Notes: generated by a model not told the origin, from the sequence alone. 64,000 nucleotides of DNA from Cricetomys ansorgei (GCA_026225945.1 JAMJFZ010004031.1:5946001-6010000), one strand, 5' to 3'. Counted from the first letter of the stretch, positions 20,891 through 32,605 are shown. Made by a program: numbers and translations.

Positions 20891-21490
20891 CGGGCAACCC
20901 CTACCCCAGACACCGACCCAGGCACCTCTACCTGAGACACCCCAACCCAGGCATCTCTAGCTCACACACCCCAACCCGGGCACACAGTTCCGCACCTTGA
21001 TGGGCCTAGTGTCGTTGGGGCCAAGGCACTGTCCATGCATCTCCTCCATAGCCCGGCAGGCCTGCGAGCTGCGCGCGAACTTGATGAAGGCGGCGCCCCG
21101 GGACTCCTTGGTGTGCTTGTCGCGCACCACCCAGATGTCCTGGATGTCTCCGAAGGGCGAGAACCGCTCCCGCAGCACCGACTCGGACGTGTACTTGCTG
21201 ATCACCAGGAAGATGCGGCTGTTGGGCGGCTCGTCCAGGCTGTCCACGCGTGGGCGGAAGCCTCCGCTGCCCGCGGAGCTGCCGGCGTCGTCCATGGCAC
21301 CCCACTTTGGGACTGGAGCGGTCCACGGCTCCCGCCGGCTCAGCCTGCCCCGCCACTTCCGAGCCCGCCTCCGCGAGTCCGCAGCTCCGCTTCCGGAAGA
21401 GCCCGGAGCTGGGAGGCCGGTGCCGTCCCGCAGTGCGGGATGCTGGCTTCCGGGAGCGTTCTGCAGCGCCCCCTGGCGCCACGGTGGTCT
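20860..21490. promoter_or_regulatory. CpG-rich Rbm45 promoter and first exon
   Basis: An abrupt rise in G+C and CpG compared with both flanks surrounds the start codon at 21295, the usual mark of a housekeeping promoter island. No TATA box is obvious upstream of the start on the minus strand. The transcription start is not visible from sequence alone. Confidence 0.75.
20996..21295 (-). CDS. Rbm45: Rbm45 coding exon 1 (start codon, RRM1)
   Basis: RNA-binding motif protein 45 is a nuclear and cytoplasmic RNA-binding protein expressed in neural tissue; it self-associates and is found with TDP-43 in ALS/FTLD inclusions. This exon gives residues 1-100 (MDDAGSSAG then the conserved [18 protein letters not shown]). 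RRM1 shows RNP2 IFLVIS (28-33) and an RNP1 octamer at 66-73 ending AAFIKF. The start is in a strong context (GCCATGG) and fits the known family N-terminus. Joined with the other eight exons it gives 476 codons, the usual mammalian length, with all junctions in phase. The donor is AAG then GTGCGG. The frame stays open for 75 codons upstream of the ATG, but that part has no family similarity. Confidence 0.96.
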
Positions 21491-21684
21491 CTGAGCTGTC
21501 CCAGATCTCCAGAACCACACACCAAGAATCAGTTGTGCAAACTGCGTTGCCCTGAAAAGGACCCACCTGCCTGCCTGATGCTTAAGCTTTCCTAAAGCTG
21601 GCTTCAGGCTTCATGTAAGCCAAAAATGTGTTCCTACAAAAAGATTACTCATCACTCTTTTAAAAGATAACATACTTTAGTCTG

Positions 21685-21815
21685 AACGTGGTGACTGTAA
21701 TCCTCTCGGACAGAATCAGATTGCTCCTTTTGAGGCTTCATGGGCTACATAGTGAGTTCAAGGCCAGCAGCTGGGCAAGACCTTGTTTCAAAAAAAAACA
21801 AACAACAAAAACACC
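21685..21815 (+). repeat. B1 SINE, diverged
   Basis: Sense B1: 'gaacgtggtgactgtaatcc', then 'ggctacatagtgagttcaag', ending in an A-rich tail. Confidence 0.75.
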
Positions 21816-22286
21816 AAACAAACAAACTAGGCAGACTTTACTCATACGTGTCCATGACGACAGGTACAAGGACCACTGGAATGAGGTCTTGCAGTAAGAG
21901 AGAGAGATTAGAATTGGTTCCAGACAGGTAAGTGGAGATTTGTAACAGGACAGTATGAAAGCTAGCAGATGAAGAATGACCCCTGAAGATCAGGAGTGAG
22001 AAGGACTCTTGGTAGGCCTGCTTCTCAGAATTCATGCTGCAGGCAGGCCAGAGTGGCAAGATATTAACAGCAATCAGACATAAAAGGTAAGAATTATCGT
22101 GAAATTGATTTATCAGGGTTTATCCTCAAACTAGATTCCCCTAGGACAGAGAGTCAGAAGTTGGGCCAGGTCATGCAGAAGATCTGGGGGGTGGGAGGTG
22201 TTGTTGTCTGAAGTTTTGGTGAAAATAGGGAGTCTTTGTCTCCATTTTGACTGTAAGCTCAATTCAGAGTCACAATAGACAGAGTT

Positions 22287-22669
22287 TGTGGTGGTTTAAG
22301 GAGGAATGCTCCCCATAGGCTCCTATTTGAATGCTTGGTCTTTAGAGAGTGGCATTACTTGAGAGAGACTAGGAGGTGTGGCCTTGTTGGACAAATGATG
22401 TCACTGGGCGTGACATAATTTTGTGGGTTTTGTGAGTTTCAGAAGCCCAAACCAGGCCCAGTGGCTCCTTCTCTTCCTGCTCCTGGTAGATCCAGATGTA
22501 GAACTTTCAGTTGCTCTTCCAGCACCATGCCTGTCTGCCATGATTCTCACCATGAAGACAATGAACTAGATCTCTGAAACTGTAAGCCAGCCCCAATGAC
22601 ATGCTTTCCTTTAAGAGTTACCGTAATCACGATGTCCCTTCACAGCGATAGAAAACTGACTCTAAGACA
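22287..22669 (+). mobile_element. LTR-like rodent repeat (TG...CA ends)
   Basis: Begins TGTGGTGGTTTAAGG and ends CTAAGACA. The internal 'ggaggtgtggccttgttgga', 'agcaccatgcctgtctgcca' and 'ctgtaagccagccccaatga' motifs belong to a very common rodent dispersed repeat. TG/CA termini and size fit a solo LTR. I do not recall its exact family name. Confidence 0.6.
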
Positions 22670-22689
22670 GTCAAAATCATAGCAAGTAA

Positions 22690-23280
22690 CAACTGAAAGG
22701 AGTCTTTGCAATCACAAACTCCTAGCCTCATTCTTTAGCGAGGAGGACTCCGAGGTCCAAAGTTAAGAGGCTCAAGTAACAGAACCAGGGCTAGAGCCAA
22801 CTGTTTGTTTAATCTACTCAACTCCCACAAGCACTTCCAAGAGGCAGGAGCAGGGAGAATGGTGGGACCAGGAGAAATCAAGAGGTTCCTTTAGGGCTTG
22901 TTAATGAGCCTTGATGATGAAGTCAACAGAAAGCTAGAACCAAGGATGAGGTTGGCCTTTAGTAGCATTGAAATGAAATGAAAGGAAGAATTAATGGCAA
23001 AAGTGGTCTAGGAACATAGCTCCTAAGATCCGTACACAGGCTGCTAAGATCTGGGCATCTATGAAGTGAAAGCCATCAAGATGTATGGTATACCAACTGT
23101 GTGCCAGGAGCTAGACCCTTACTGGTGGAACAAGAACTGTCTTGTCTCTGAAGCCTGTAAACTTGCATAATTCCAGCCGCAGACTCCTCAACTCTAGAGT
23201 AGAAACAATGCCCCAAACTAAGTGGAGTAGTTGTCAGGAATAATTAGTGGAGGCATCCCTTCATTCAGTTAACTTTATTC
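22690..23280 (+). repeat. MIR-like remnants
   Basis: Two weak ancient SINE traces: about 22.72-22.81 kb ('gaggaggactccgaggtcca') and about 23.09-23.13 kb ('accaactgtgtgccaggagc'). The rest of the stretch is unique. Confidence 0.4.
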
Positions 23281-23284
23281 TTTT

Positions 23285-23515
23285 TTCTGGAGCTCTTTAT
23301 ATTTTTATTTTATGTGTCTGAGTGTTTTGTCTGAATGGATGTCTGTGTACCAGTATATACAATGCTGTGGAGGTCAGAAGAGGGCATTGGATCCTCAGGA
23401 ACGGAAGTTATAGATGGCTGTGAGCTGCCATGGGTATGTGTTGGGAATTGAACCTAGGTCTTCTGGAAGGGCAACCAGTGCTCTTAACCACTAAGTCATC
23501 CTTACAGCCCCTTAA
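23285..23515 (-). repeat. B3 SINE
   Basis: Antisense B3: 'gaggtcagaagagggcattg', then 'attgaacctaggtcttctgg', 'agtgctcttaaccactaagt' and a final 'cagcccc'. Confidence 0.9.
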
Positions 23516-23519
23516 CATT

Positions 23520-23630
23520 ATTTTGACACAGGGTTTCACTATCTAGCACAGGCTGGCCTTGGATGGTAAATCTACTTTGCCTCAGATTCCCAAATGCTGA
23601 GAGCATAAATGTGTACCATTGCTGTTGGAA
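23520..23630 (-). repeat. B1 SINE, diverged
   Basis: Antisense B1 head 'ttttgacacagggtttcact' directly after the B3 element. Confidence 0.7.
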
Positions 23631-24559
23631 ACTAATGTTTTTGACTTTAATTATGTGTTAAATACTGTGCTGTATACAAGACGTAAGGTAGCAAACAAGG
23701 TGGCAACTCTATCTCCTATCATAAAGTTAACAGTTTAGCCTTGTGTAGTTAATGATTATGCAGAGCTAATAGTTCAGGGACCAAATAAAATAGCATGTTT
23801 ACAACGACAAGGAAGGGAGAGGTTAATTTTCTAGTTCCCTTTAACTATAGTGCCCATCACCAACTTCTATATTGTGCAACCGATGTCTCTAAGAGTCCAG
23901 AATTATGGATTGCTACAATGAATTTGACACAGAGCTTACAATCATTTCCCCTTGTATTACACTCTGTATCTGTAAAAGGAGTGTTCTGTTTACCTGCAGC
24001 TTAGAAAGCACAGGAAGTAAGCTGTCAGAGCCTTTCGCTTTTCCTTGTCTTATGAAGACCAGCCAAGGTGAGTGAAAATGATACCATCATTTTACTGTGT
24101 TTGGAAGTGCAAAGATGAAGACAGTTTGTGCACCACTGCCATCTAGTGGGAAACCGGTTTCTTAAACTGCCACGGCTGTAAAATAATACTGATTTTTATC
24201 CTGACAATTTAAAGCTCCTGTTATTTCCTTAAAGAAAAGCATTGGAAAATTATAGGAAAGACATTTTTCTTTGTCACCCAAACACATGAAATATCACATA
24301 TTTGGGGAAAGTAAGAAGCATATAATTACATTACTAAAATATAATCATGCTTCTTCAATATGATTTACTTATCGTAAACAAATGTATTGAGCTGTGATCC
24401 TAAATTCACTTATTTGAATGGTTCTGTTAGACGTGTTTTAGTATGCTCATCATTTTTTTTTCCTGTTTTTGCTTCCAAAACAGGATTGGGGACCAGGGAG
24501 TAGATATAGAGAAAAAGGCGTGGGGAGGGATAGGTTTTTGTTTTTTGTTTTGATTTGTT

Positions 24560-24770
24560 TTTTTTTTTTTTTTCTTTTCCAGTACCGGCGATTGAATGTA
24601 GGACCCAGTTCGTTCTAGGCGTTAGCACAGAGATGTAGCTCTATTTTTATACTTTTTTTTTTGAGACGCAGTCTCAACTAGGTAAGCTCAGACTGGCCTT
24701 AACACTCTCTCTGCAGTTTGAGCATCATGAGTGGCTATAATAACAGGCCTGCAAGCACCAGGCCTGGCTG
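24560..24770 (-). repeat. Antisense ID plus B1 composite SINE
   Basis: 24575-24650 reads as an antisense ID element ('accggcgattgaatgtagga'), followed by an antisense diverged B1 ('tttgagacgcagtctcaact'). A T-run precedes the pair. This order is that of the rodent ID-B1 dimeric SINE. Confidence 0.6.
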
Positions 24771-25554
24771 AGGGATAAGCTTATAAACAAAAAGAATATT
24801 CTTTTCTGGGAATAAGTGAAGAGTTTTTTTTCTCTTCTTATGGCTTATTCCAGGGATCTCCATGTCAGTTGCTAACTGTTACAGCACTGGAGTGTCTCAC
24901 TGGGCATACAGGTGAGTTTATAATAAAGCTAGAAATTGTCTGGTACGAATTCACCCATCTTAGAGCTGAACAGTGTCTTCTAGCTCCCTGAAGAGAGACT
25001 TCCAGCCCTAGCTTGTTCTCAAAGACAAGGTGAGGTAGATATTCAGGTAGTTCAACTAGGAGGACTCGGGTGACATGAGTGTCATCACACTCAATTAATC
25101 AGTAATGACATAATAGCAGATTTATCTTACTTTTTGCAGGGAGAAAAGATTCATTTTAACGCACTTCTTAAGAACCTTCAATCCCTAGTCCTTAGCTTTG
25201 CTGGTGTCAGGCAGAACAATGTGGCAGGAGGAACATACGGCAGAGGCTTCTCACCTCTTGGGAGTAGGAAAAAGGGACCCAGGCACCGGGTACAATCTTA
25301 ATGACCTACCTCCTCCCCTCCTTGCAGCCCCCCATCTCATCTCTGCTTCCTAAAGTTTTTATCCCACCAGAGGGTGCCAAGAGTTCAACACAGGAGCCTG
25401 TGGGATGACATTTTATAGTCAAATCACAACCTTCCTCTCTTTGCACCCAAAGGCTCATGGCCACCACCTAATGCAAAATGCATTTAGTTCATGTCCAAGA
25501 GTTCATGTCTAAGCATCTCTTAACAGTTCTAACATTGTTTGTCCAAATTCAAAG
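24771..25554. other. Intergenic, nothing recognised
   Basis: No gene, promoter-like island or clear repeat found in this stretch. Confidence 0.4.
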
Positions 25555-25670
25555 CTGACTATGATAATGCGCCCTGTAATCCCGGCACCTGGGAGGTGAA
25601 GGCAGCAGGATTAGAAGTTCAGGGCCAGCAGGGATACACAGTGAGACTTTGTCTCAGAAGAACCATATAC
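25555..25670 (+). repeat. B1 SINE, diverged
   Basis: Sense B1: 'gccctgtaatcccggcacct', then 'gagactttgtctcagaagaa'. Confidence 0.8.
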
Positions 25671-26388
25671 TTCGAAGAAAAGTGAACCTCCTAGTTGTGA
25701 ACTTTTAATTTTTTAATAAAATTAAAAAATAGATACTTGCAATATATTGTGGCACAGAAGAAGCATTTATGTTGCAGAAACGGAGGAGTGGGACATAGAA
25801 AAGGAGTATAGAGCTAAAACAAGACCCAAGCAACAGGCCAGATGTTAAATCCTGTGTAAGGTGAGTCCCAGAGGTCTTTCCCCTGCCATTTGTAATCTAC
25901 ACAGCCTCTCTTGGGCTGGCTCTATTCACCATGTGCAGCTTTTCTTGGGAAATGCTTTTTTCCTGGCACCCCTGTCTTTCAATTTCCATTATGTTTCCAG
26001 CTCTCCCTCATACTTCCCTCTTGGGGCTCCCTGTGGCCCTGCTGACCCTTTTACATGTTGACTGTTTTCCCAGGTCTCTGTTTAAATCTGGGTTGGAAGC
26101 CTCGAAGATCTCTCAATTTTAACATTTTGCATGCTCGAGAAACAAGTACTGTGTGCCTGACGCAGAGGTCTGCCCTCAGCTGCACCTGTAATTAGGTGCC
26201 CTCAGCTGTAATTAGCTCTTCTTAAATGGCAGCTGAAGTGGCCCTCAGTGCCTAGCAGTTGAGCACCATGAAAAGAATCTTAGAGAAATAACTTCCTAGG
26301 TCTCTCAGTGTAAGGCATGATTCCTTGAAGTCCCCCCATGCCTAGGTAAAGACTGGGTGGGATCTGGCCAATTTTTGAAATGCCTGGG

Positions 26389-26602
26389 CAACAGTTCTCA
26401 ACCCTTGGTGCCAACCCTCTGAGGTCTAATGACCCTTTCACAGGGTCAATGCCTGAATATCAGATAATTGCATTATGATTTCATAACAGTAGCAAAATCA
26501 TAGTTATAAAGTATGGACAAAAATAATTTTATGGTTAGGGGTCACCACAACATGAGGAACCATATTAAAAGGTCACAACATTAGGAACACTGAGAACTGC
26601 TG
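26389..26602 (-). mobile_element. URR1 nonautonomous hAT-Charlie transposon
   Basis: Terminal repeats CAaCaGTTCTCA at 26389 and TGAGAACTGCTG at 26591-26602. Internal 'tggttaggggtcaccacaac' is the reverse of the URR1 'gttgtggtgacc' core. Confidence 0.85.
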
Positions 26603-26821
26603 CCTTAAAGCGTCTTTCCCTTGCATGGTTGTTTGACATACAAAGCACTTAGCTTTAAAAGGAAATGGCACCTGTTTCTTCAGGAACCATGCATTCCTCA
26701 GCCTCAGCATTACCTAGGCTTTTCTTATCAAATGATAATTTTTTCAATCTTTCTGTTCTGAGTTTTGCTCCTGATTCTCATTGTAAACCTGGTTAAAAGT
26801 AGCCAGTCTTATGCTGTCGTT

Positions 26822-26980
26822 GATTTTTCGAGACAGGGTTTCTCTGTTGTAACTCAGGCTGTCCTGGAACTCACTCTGGAGACCAGGCTGACCTCGAACT
26901 CACAGAGATCCACCTGCCTCTGCCTCCCAAATGCTGGGATGAAAGGCGTGCACCACCACCACCAGGCCAAGCAGCCAGGA
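26822..26980 (-). repeat. B1 SINE, well preserved
   Basis: Antisense B1 close to consensus: 'cgagacagggtttctctgtt', then 'ctgacctcgaactcacagag', 'gctgggatgaaaggcgtgca'. Confidence 0.93.
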
Positions 26981-27057
26981 TTCTTGATGCCTCAGCAAAA
27001 ATGCTCTGCTGTCTTGAAATTTCCTCTGCCAAATTAGTGAAGTTATTACTTACATTA

Positions 27058-27285
27058 AAAAAAAAAAGGATTTTATTTTTATTCGTATGTATATTGGTAT
27101 TTTGCTTGCATGTTTGTTCACCAGGTATATGCAGTGCTCATGGAGCCCAGAAGAGGGCATCAGTTCTCCTGGAACCTGGAGTTACAGACAGCTGTTTGCT
27201 TCCATATGGGTGCTAGGAATCTAACATGCTCCTCTGGAAAAGCAGCCAGTACTCTTAACTGCTGAGTCACTGCTCCAGCTCTCTG
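27058..27285 (-). repeat. B3 SINE
   Basis: Antisense B3 starting from an A-rich/TTTTATT head: 'gcccagaagagggcatcagt', then 'ctctggaaaagcagccagta', 'ctcttaactgctgagtcact'. Confidence 0.88.
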
Positions 27286-27307
27286 GGCCATTACTTTCAA
27301 ATTCAGC

Positions 27308-27412
27308 CCTACTTAGTCTTAGAAAATGGGCAACTACTTAGTCTCAGAAAGTGGACAACTCAGTCTCAGAAAGTGGACAACTCCTTAGTCTCAGAAAGTG
27401 GACAAACTGTCA
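27308..27412. repeat. Minisatellite, ~25 bp unit x4
   Basis: Four tandem copies of a unit containing 'agtctcagaaagtggacaac'. The first copy carries point changes and the third is three bases shorter. The array sits between a B3 and a B1. Confidence 0.9.
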
Positions 27413-27489
27413 GAATATAATATAGATGGCTTATATTACATTCCCAGCAGAATCCCTTCTCATTCCCACCTGTAATCCTTTTTTGTCTG

Positions 27490-27630
27490 TTTGTTTTGAG
27501 ACAGGGTTTTTCTGTTGTAACTCTGGCTGTCCTGGAACTCATTCTGTAGACCAGGCTGGCCTCGAACACACAGAGATCTGCCTGTGTCTGGCTCCTGAGA
27601 TTAAAGGCATGCACCACTGCCTGGCTGACC
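27490..27630 (-). repeat. B1 SINE, well preserved
   Basis: Antisense B1: 'tttgagacagggtttttctg', then 'accaggctggcctcgaacac', 'gagattaaaggcatgcacca'. Confidence 0.92.
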
Positions 27631-27639
27631 TGAAATCTT

Positions 27640-29465
27640 ATAAACATAGTTTTTACTGTCCACATTTCTATTGGCATTCTAGTCTTCTAAACTTCCACAG
27701 ATTCCCTAGCAATCTGTGCTTATAGAATTCTATGGTTTTCCCTCTAGCTTTCTTCTCCATATTTCTCCCACAAACCAATTCCAAAGGTTTAAGAGTCACT
27801 TCAGTAGATTTAGTCACAGCATTAACTTCTTTTCTCCGGTACTCATTTTCTGTATTAGTCAGACATTTCATCACATAACAAAATGCCTGACAGAAAGTAA
27901 TGGAGGAAAGATTTTTTTTTTTAAACTTATGATTTCAGTTTATGGTTCTCAGATTCCTAGAATTCTCTAGGTCTGTGGTGAGGCAGAATATCATGGTGGT
28001 GGGAGCATGTGGCTACACACCTCATGTCAGACAGGAAGGAACTATCAAATATCAAAATTGCATAACATCTTTGAACATGAATTGCATGTAACCAAGGCAT
28101 CTTAAGTATTCGGAGGTCAGAAGTATTAGCTTTGTAACAATAAACAAATTAAAAAAATGTGTTGGAAATCTGCCGGTTAAATTTTTTCAAGATTTAAAAA
28201 TATATAGCTTATGGTGATGTGCTGTAGCTGTCCTTTGGCATTGTTTATACCCAAATCTTGGGAGTTTCTTTTACTAAAATGAGAGATTAGGTGCTGAGAA
28301 TGAAGCTCCATTGTCCAGTCTGGTTAGCATGTAAAAGGTAAAAGGTTGAATCCCCAGCTGAAAAGAGAAGAGAGACCACAGCAGACACACAGAGAGGTAA
28401 TATCGTGACTTGTTTTTGAAATGCGAAGAGAAAACAATAAAATTTATCAGTTTTCCAAAATATCTCAAATCGTAACTGCTATAAATCTTGATTGATATAT
28501 TAATTTGCAAACATGATATTGATAAAAAATTTATACTGTTTGAAAATTTTTTATGTTTTTACCACTGGTATTTATTTGTGACCAAATGACAATTTTTAGA
28601 CTGTCATATATGAATATGGTCCAGAGCCTCCACTTTCTCCATGGGTAAGCTGTTGGCTGACGGCAGTGATTATAAGCCCTTAGCTTGGCCTGTGGAACAC
28701 GCACAAGGAACAGCAGTCCCCTTCAGCTTGCATGCCTTTCAGTTTGAGAATATTTACTCTTTGTTTTTTTCTCTTTTTTTGATAAAAAAGCAAGTTCTTT
28801 TGATTCAATTACATGGCATCTTTAAAAATGTGTAGGCTGTAGAACAAACCTTATGGTTACCATTTAGATTGGTTTCATTCAATCGTTGGTGACTGTGGCT
28901 ATTTAAATTAAAATACAATTGCTTAAGATTAAGAATGATTGAAATAGTTAGGGATTGAGTTCCCCCGTCTAATTAGACATATTTCCAGTGGTCAGAAGCT
29001 GACTATGGCTTTAACAATGCCCGCACAGAACATTCCTATAATGCCAACGGTCCATTGGACAGCACTGGTCTAAAGAACAAAAATATTGCCTTGTATTCAG
29101 CCTAATACGCATGCTTTTCACTATTGTGTGTCCAAACATTTTGATTATTCAGCAATTTTAGAATATTTTGATTTTCTTATTCCTCTGTCCCATGGCTCAC
29201 TGGTGTGATTACATGACCACAGATAAGGTAGTCTTCCTACTGCTATTTTTTCTAGATGTAACATTGACTGTCTGGCCTTTCTTCCTTCAGTCCCATTGCC
29301 CTTCATTCCAGCCCTTCCTTCTCTGTCAGCCTCCTTTGTTTTTTTCCTGACCTGTTGGTCTGTTTTACTTTATTTTCTGGACTACTTTTGGCATTTAGCA
29401 TCTTGCAACCCTGATGTCATTTCTAATATTATTATACTTTGTTGCGGTTTATTGGCAATGCTTTT
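27640..29465. other. Intergenic, no gene seen
   Basis: AT-rich, mostly unique. A faint ID-like trace lies near 28.29-28.37 kb ('aggttgaatccccagctgaa'). No open frame here resembles a known protein. Confidence 0.4.
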
Positions 29466-29469
29466 CTTG

Positions 29470-29585
29470 ATGCTTTTTGAGATAAGGTCTCACCTATAGT
29501 ACAAGCTGGCCTAGAACTCGTAGTGATTCTCCTGCCTCAATCTTCTGAGGGTGGGAATACAGGAGTGTGTCACCACATTGAGTTC
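29470..29585 (-). repeat. B1 SINE, old
   Basis: Antisense B1 remnant: 'tttgagataaggtctcacct', then 'aagctggcctagaactcgta'. Confidence 0.7.
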
Positions 29586-29914
29586 ATTTCGGAATCATTT
29601 AAGTTAGTTGTATTTTAACCTCTCGCCACAGCCAGACTGTAATTCATGAACAGTTGGGAATATAGGGTTCAATATTTGCACTTGTAGCTTAGTTGACACA
29701 ATGTTTTGCTTATAGTTAGCATCTCATTAATATGATTCGATTGTAGCCACGAAATGTTCTTGGACCATTCAAAAAACACATTTGCAGCTCCACGCAATAC
29801 TTTGTACATATATAAATATACACAGACAAGTTAGGTCTTTGTTTAGGTAAAGGCTGAACAAACAGAACACATGTCAGAGACAGTTTCATTTGAAGGACAT
29901 CCAACTTCTGCGAG

Positions 29915-30310
29915 AGTTGAGATTCCCGCGGGAATTTGCAGCCAATCCGCAGCGAGGGTGGAGCCAGCCATGGGTGGGGGTGCTTGATCCGGCCTGCAGC
30001 AGCAGTCTCCGGGCACAGCGGTGGCGCCCTAGACCTTGGCCTCACTGCATCAGGGGATCAGGGGTGGCACAGGGCACTGCTGCTGTGATTGTGGTAGGTG
30101 CTGGCCGTTTGGAAGAAGGTGGGCTGGGCAGATCTGCACTGTGATCCCTGACTGTGGGCAAGAGGGCCTAGATGTACCCAGAGAGGAGCGTTCAACGGTC
30201 CCCAGCCCAGCGGGCCAGTGCTTCTGTTGTGGACAACAGAAGAATGGATTGTTGATAGGACCCTTTGTAGTGCCTCGGATACCCGGGTGGTGAGGGTAGC
30301 TCGGTAAAGC
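29915..30310 (+). promoter_or_regulatory. Promoter-like GC-rich block upstream of Cyct
   Basis: A locally GC- and CpG-enriched, repeat-free segment in AT-rich surroundings. It opens with a perfect 12-bp palindrome TTCCCGCGGGAA (29923-29934, E2F-like) and a CCAAT box at 29942-29946. Cyct lies 3.9 kb downstream on the same strand and needs a noncoding first exon, because a 3' splice site lies just before its ATG. GTGAGG at about 30289 could be that exon's donor. The assignment is inferred. Confidence 0.4.
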
Positions 30311-30478
30311 TTTCCGTTGATGATCTCCAGAGGTCGGCTTCGGTGTGGAGGGCTGCTCACTTGTTCCAGCTCATGGATGGGTTCATAGCCACTGGGGAAG
30401 GACTGCAGACTCCTCTGAAGAGCTCACAGACAGCTCGGTCATTACTTCACCCTGCCTTACACTCAACATGGAAAATTC

Positions 30479-30499
30479 CTTTTTTTTTTTTTTTTTTTG
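30479..30499. repeat. Poly-T tract
   Basis: Run of about 18 T. No clear retroelement is recognised beside it. Confidence 0.8.
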
Positions 30500-30659
30500 G
30501 CATCTGTTTAGTAATTATCCTTAAAATATTCTACTTCCCCTCCCTCTTTCGTCATTGAATTATTTGTGCTTTGTAAAACTTTAACGCTTTATTGGTGCCT
30601 TGATTGTTCTAACATTGCCCTCCTGTTCACATAGCCTATGGTATATAGCAGTATTAAAA

Positions 30660-30765
30660 CTATTTCAGGGCTGAAAAGTGACAGCTTACCTAGCATGTGC
30701 AAAGCCCTTGGTTTGATTCCCCAGCACCACTAAAATACAAAACAAAAAACAACAACAAAACGCTA
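30660..30765 (+). repeat. ID-type SINE
   Basis: 'cttggtttgattccccagca' matches the B-box half of ID elements, followed by an A-rich tail. Confidence 0.6.
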
Positions 30766-31465
30766 TTTCATCCAATCTTTTATTTTATTTTTATCATTTA
30801 AAACAATTTAAAATTTAAATATATTTTGATCATAGTCTTCCCCTCCCCCAAGTCCTAGATCCTCTCCCCATCCCTACCCACCCAACTTTAATAAGCTTTT
30901 TCTCAAAAAAAAACAAACAAAACTGCAATATAGCAAAATCCCTGAAACCAAGAAAACAAAATAAAACACCACCCAAAAGGAAAAATTAAACAAAACAACA
31001 CACACACACCAAACTATAACCAAACAAGAGCACACACAGAAACCTGTAAAGTGCAATATACGTTGGTCAACTACTCCTGACCGCGAGGCCTGCTCTGGAG
31101 AAGTTGGTATCACCCAGTCTTTAGATACTCATTGGGATAAAAGAACAAAAAAAAGCATATATAGTGTTTTAGTTACCGTATTCAAAAAAAGTACTCAGAG
31201 GGAGTCAAACTTGTGGGATTAGAGATTTAGTGATACTCCATCCCTTTAGTTCTCTTCAGTACTCATCACCTGTGACCTGAAACAGGTCAGTTACCACGTG
31301 ACTTGTCTTGTTCATATGTGAGAATATGTAAGTAGAACTTAGGGCATGCAAATGTTTCTCACCCTTACCGTTCGTTAGTATTGAGACTGCTTCAGACTTG
31401 GATGGATAGCCATCGCCATAGTACACATCACACCCTTGCCTCTTTCTTCTTAAATCCTAAGTGCT
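30766..31465. other. Intergenic, A-rich low complexity and unique DNA
   Basis: Contains an A-rich stretch with small CA runs (about 30.90-31.02 kb). No gene seen. Confidence 0.4.
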
Positions 31466-31469
31466 GGTA

Positions 31470-31600
31470 AAAGCCAGCTGTGCTACGGTGGGCCTGTAGT
31501 CCCGGCACTCAGAAGGGTGAGGCAGGAGGAGTTTGAAGTCTCCTCAGATCTGAGGCCACATAAAAAGGACTACAAGAAACTCCCAAACCAATAAAAGACA
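31470..31600 (+). repeat. B1 SINE, diverged
   Basis: Sense B1: 'gggcctgtagtcccggcact', then 'ggtgaggcaggaggagtttg'. Confidence 0.75.
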
Positions 31601-32605
31601 ACAATAAATAAGTAGATACTGGTAGAGTATCAAGTGGTTTCAGGATGAACCAATTTCCTTCCTGTCGTAGCTGAATCTGTTGGTTTTATTTTGCCTGGAA
31701 CGGGGCCATCCGTGTCTGCCCCAACAGTCATCTTCCATGATGAAAGGCAGTGACAGTAAATGTTGTGATGTGACTAACACTAGTGGTTTGAACACTGAAC
31801 ACGGGTATTTTGAGCAAATGACTTTGATGCGAAATCTACAGCTTATAAGTAAAGTTTCCGAAGCTACTAGTACCATTTAATTGCATGGAATCAATCTGCC
31901 TTATAGAGAAGGTCAGGAATAAAGATTCTCTCATTAGTACTTTGATGGCATTTTGTTCTTACACAATACAGACTTTATAGGTATAATGTATGTGCCTTAC
32001 AGATTGCCATAAATTTCTTTTTGTGGATGAATTTATCTCCTTTATGGCTTAATCAATGACCCACTGAATCTTGAAAACATATGGATAGTTAATAGAACAG
32101 ATACACGTGGAAATTAACTGCAGGGTTTTGGATACTGTTTGGAATTTTGTCATCTTCTCTTCCACAAATTAAGTTTTCTTAATCCTGATTTCTATCAGAC
32201 GTAATCCGTGAATACCAAATTATTTGTTTTTTTTTTGAATGGTGCACACTAAAAACTGCCCTCTTTTTATGTAGATTAATAATAGTTATTGGCCTCTGGT
32301 CAGGTCTTTTCTTCTCCCTCTCCCCTTTTTTCTTTTTTTCCTGATCAAATTTTTAAAAAATTAGGAAGATGCTGGTTTTGCCTTTATGTAATGACTTTCA
32401 TTACTCAATACTGTATTTTTCAATCTTGTCAGGTTAGCGCAAATATTTTCTGTTTCTTAGTAGGATCATATTAATAAATATATTCTTGGGATTGTACTGT
32501 CTAATAATTTCATTATTTTAGTAATAGTAATTTGTTATGTTTAAGTGTGTTTTAATTGAGAACTCCTGTACTCATTCTTCACATAACACAAAGTGTAAGG
32601 GACAG
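31601..32605. other. Intergenic, nothing recognised
   Basis: Unique AT-rich sequence with homopolymer runs. No gene seen. Confidence 0.4.

Larger units (their letters stand above)
17462..20995 (-). other. Rbm45: Rbm45 intron 1
   Basis: Holds B1s, an ID element, a (TG)n tract, a near-perfect 65-bp inverted repeat (19677-19742 and 20271-20335), a diverged direct duplication (about 20092-20175 and 20772-20890), and a long A-run near 20.5 kb. Confidence 0.9.

Noticed and set aside
20997..21595. Plus-strand frames of 165 and 186 codons over Rbm45 exon 1
   Set aside because: Antisense shadows of the GC-rich exon; the minus frame matches the RBM45 family exactly.
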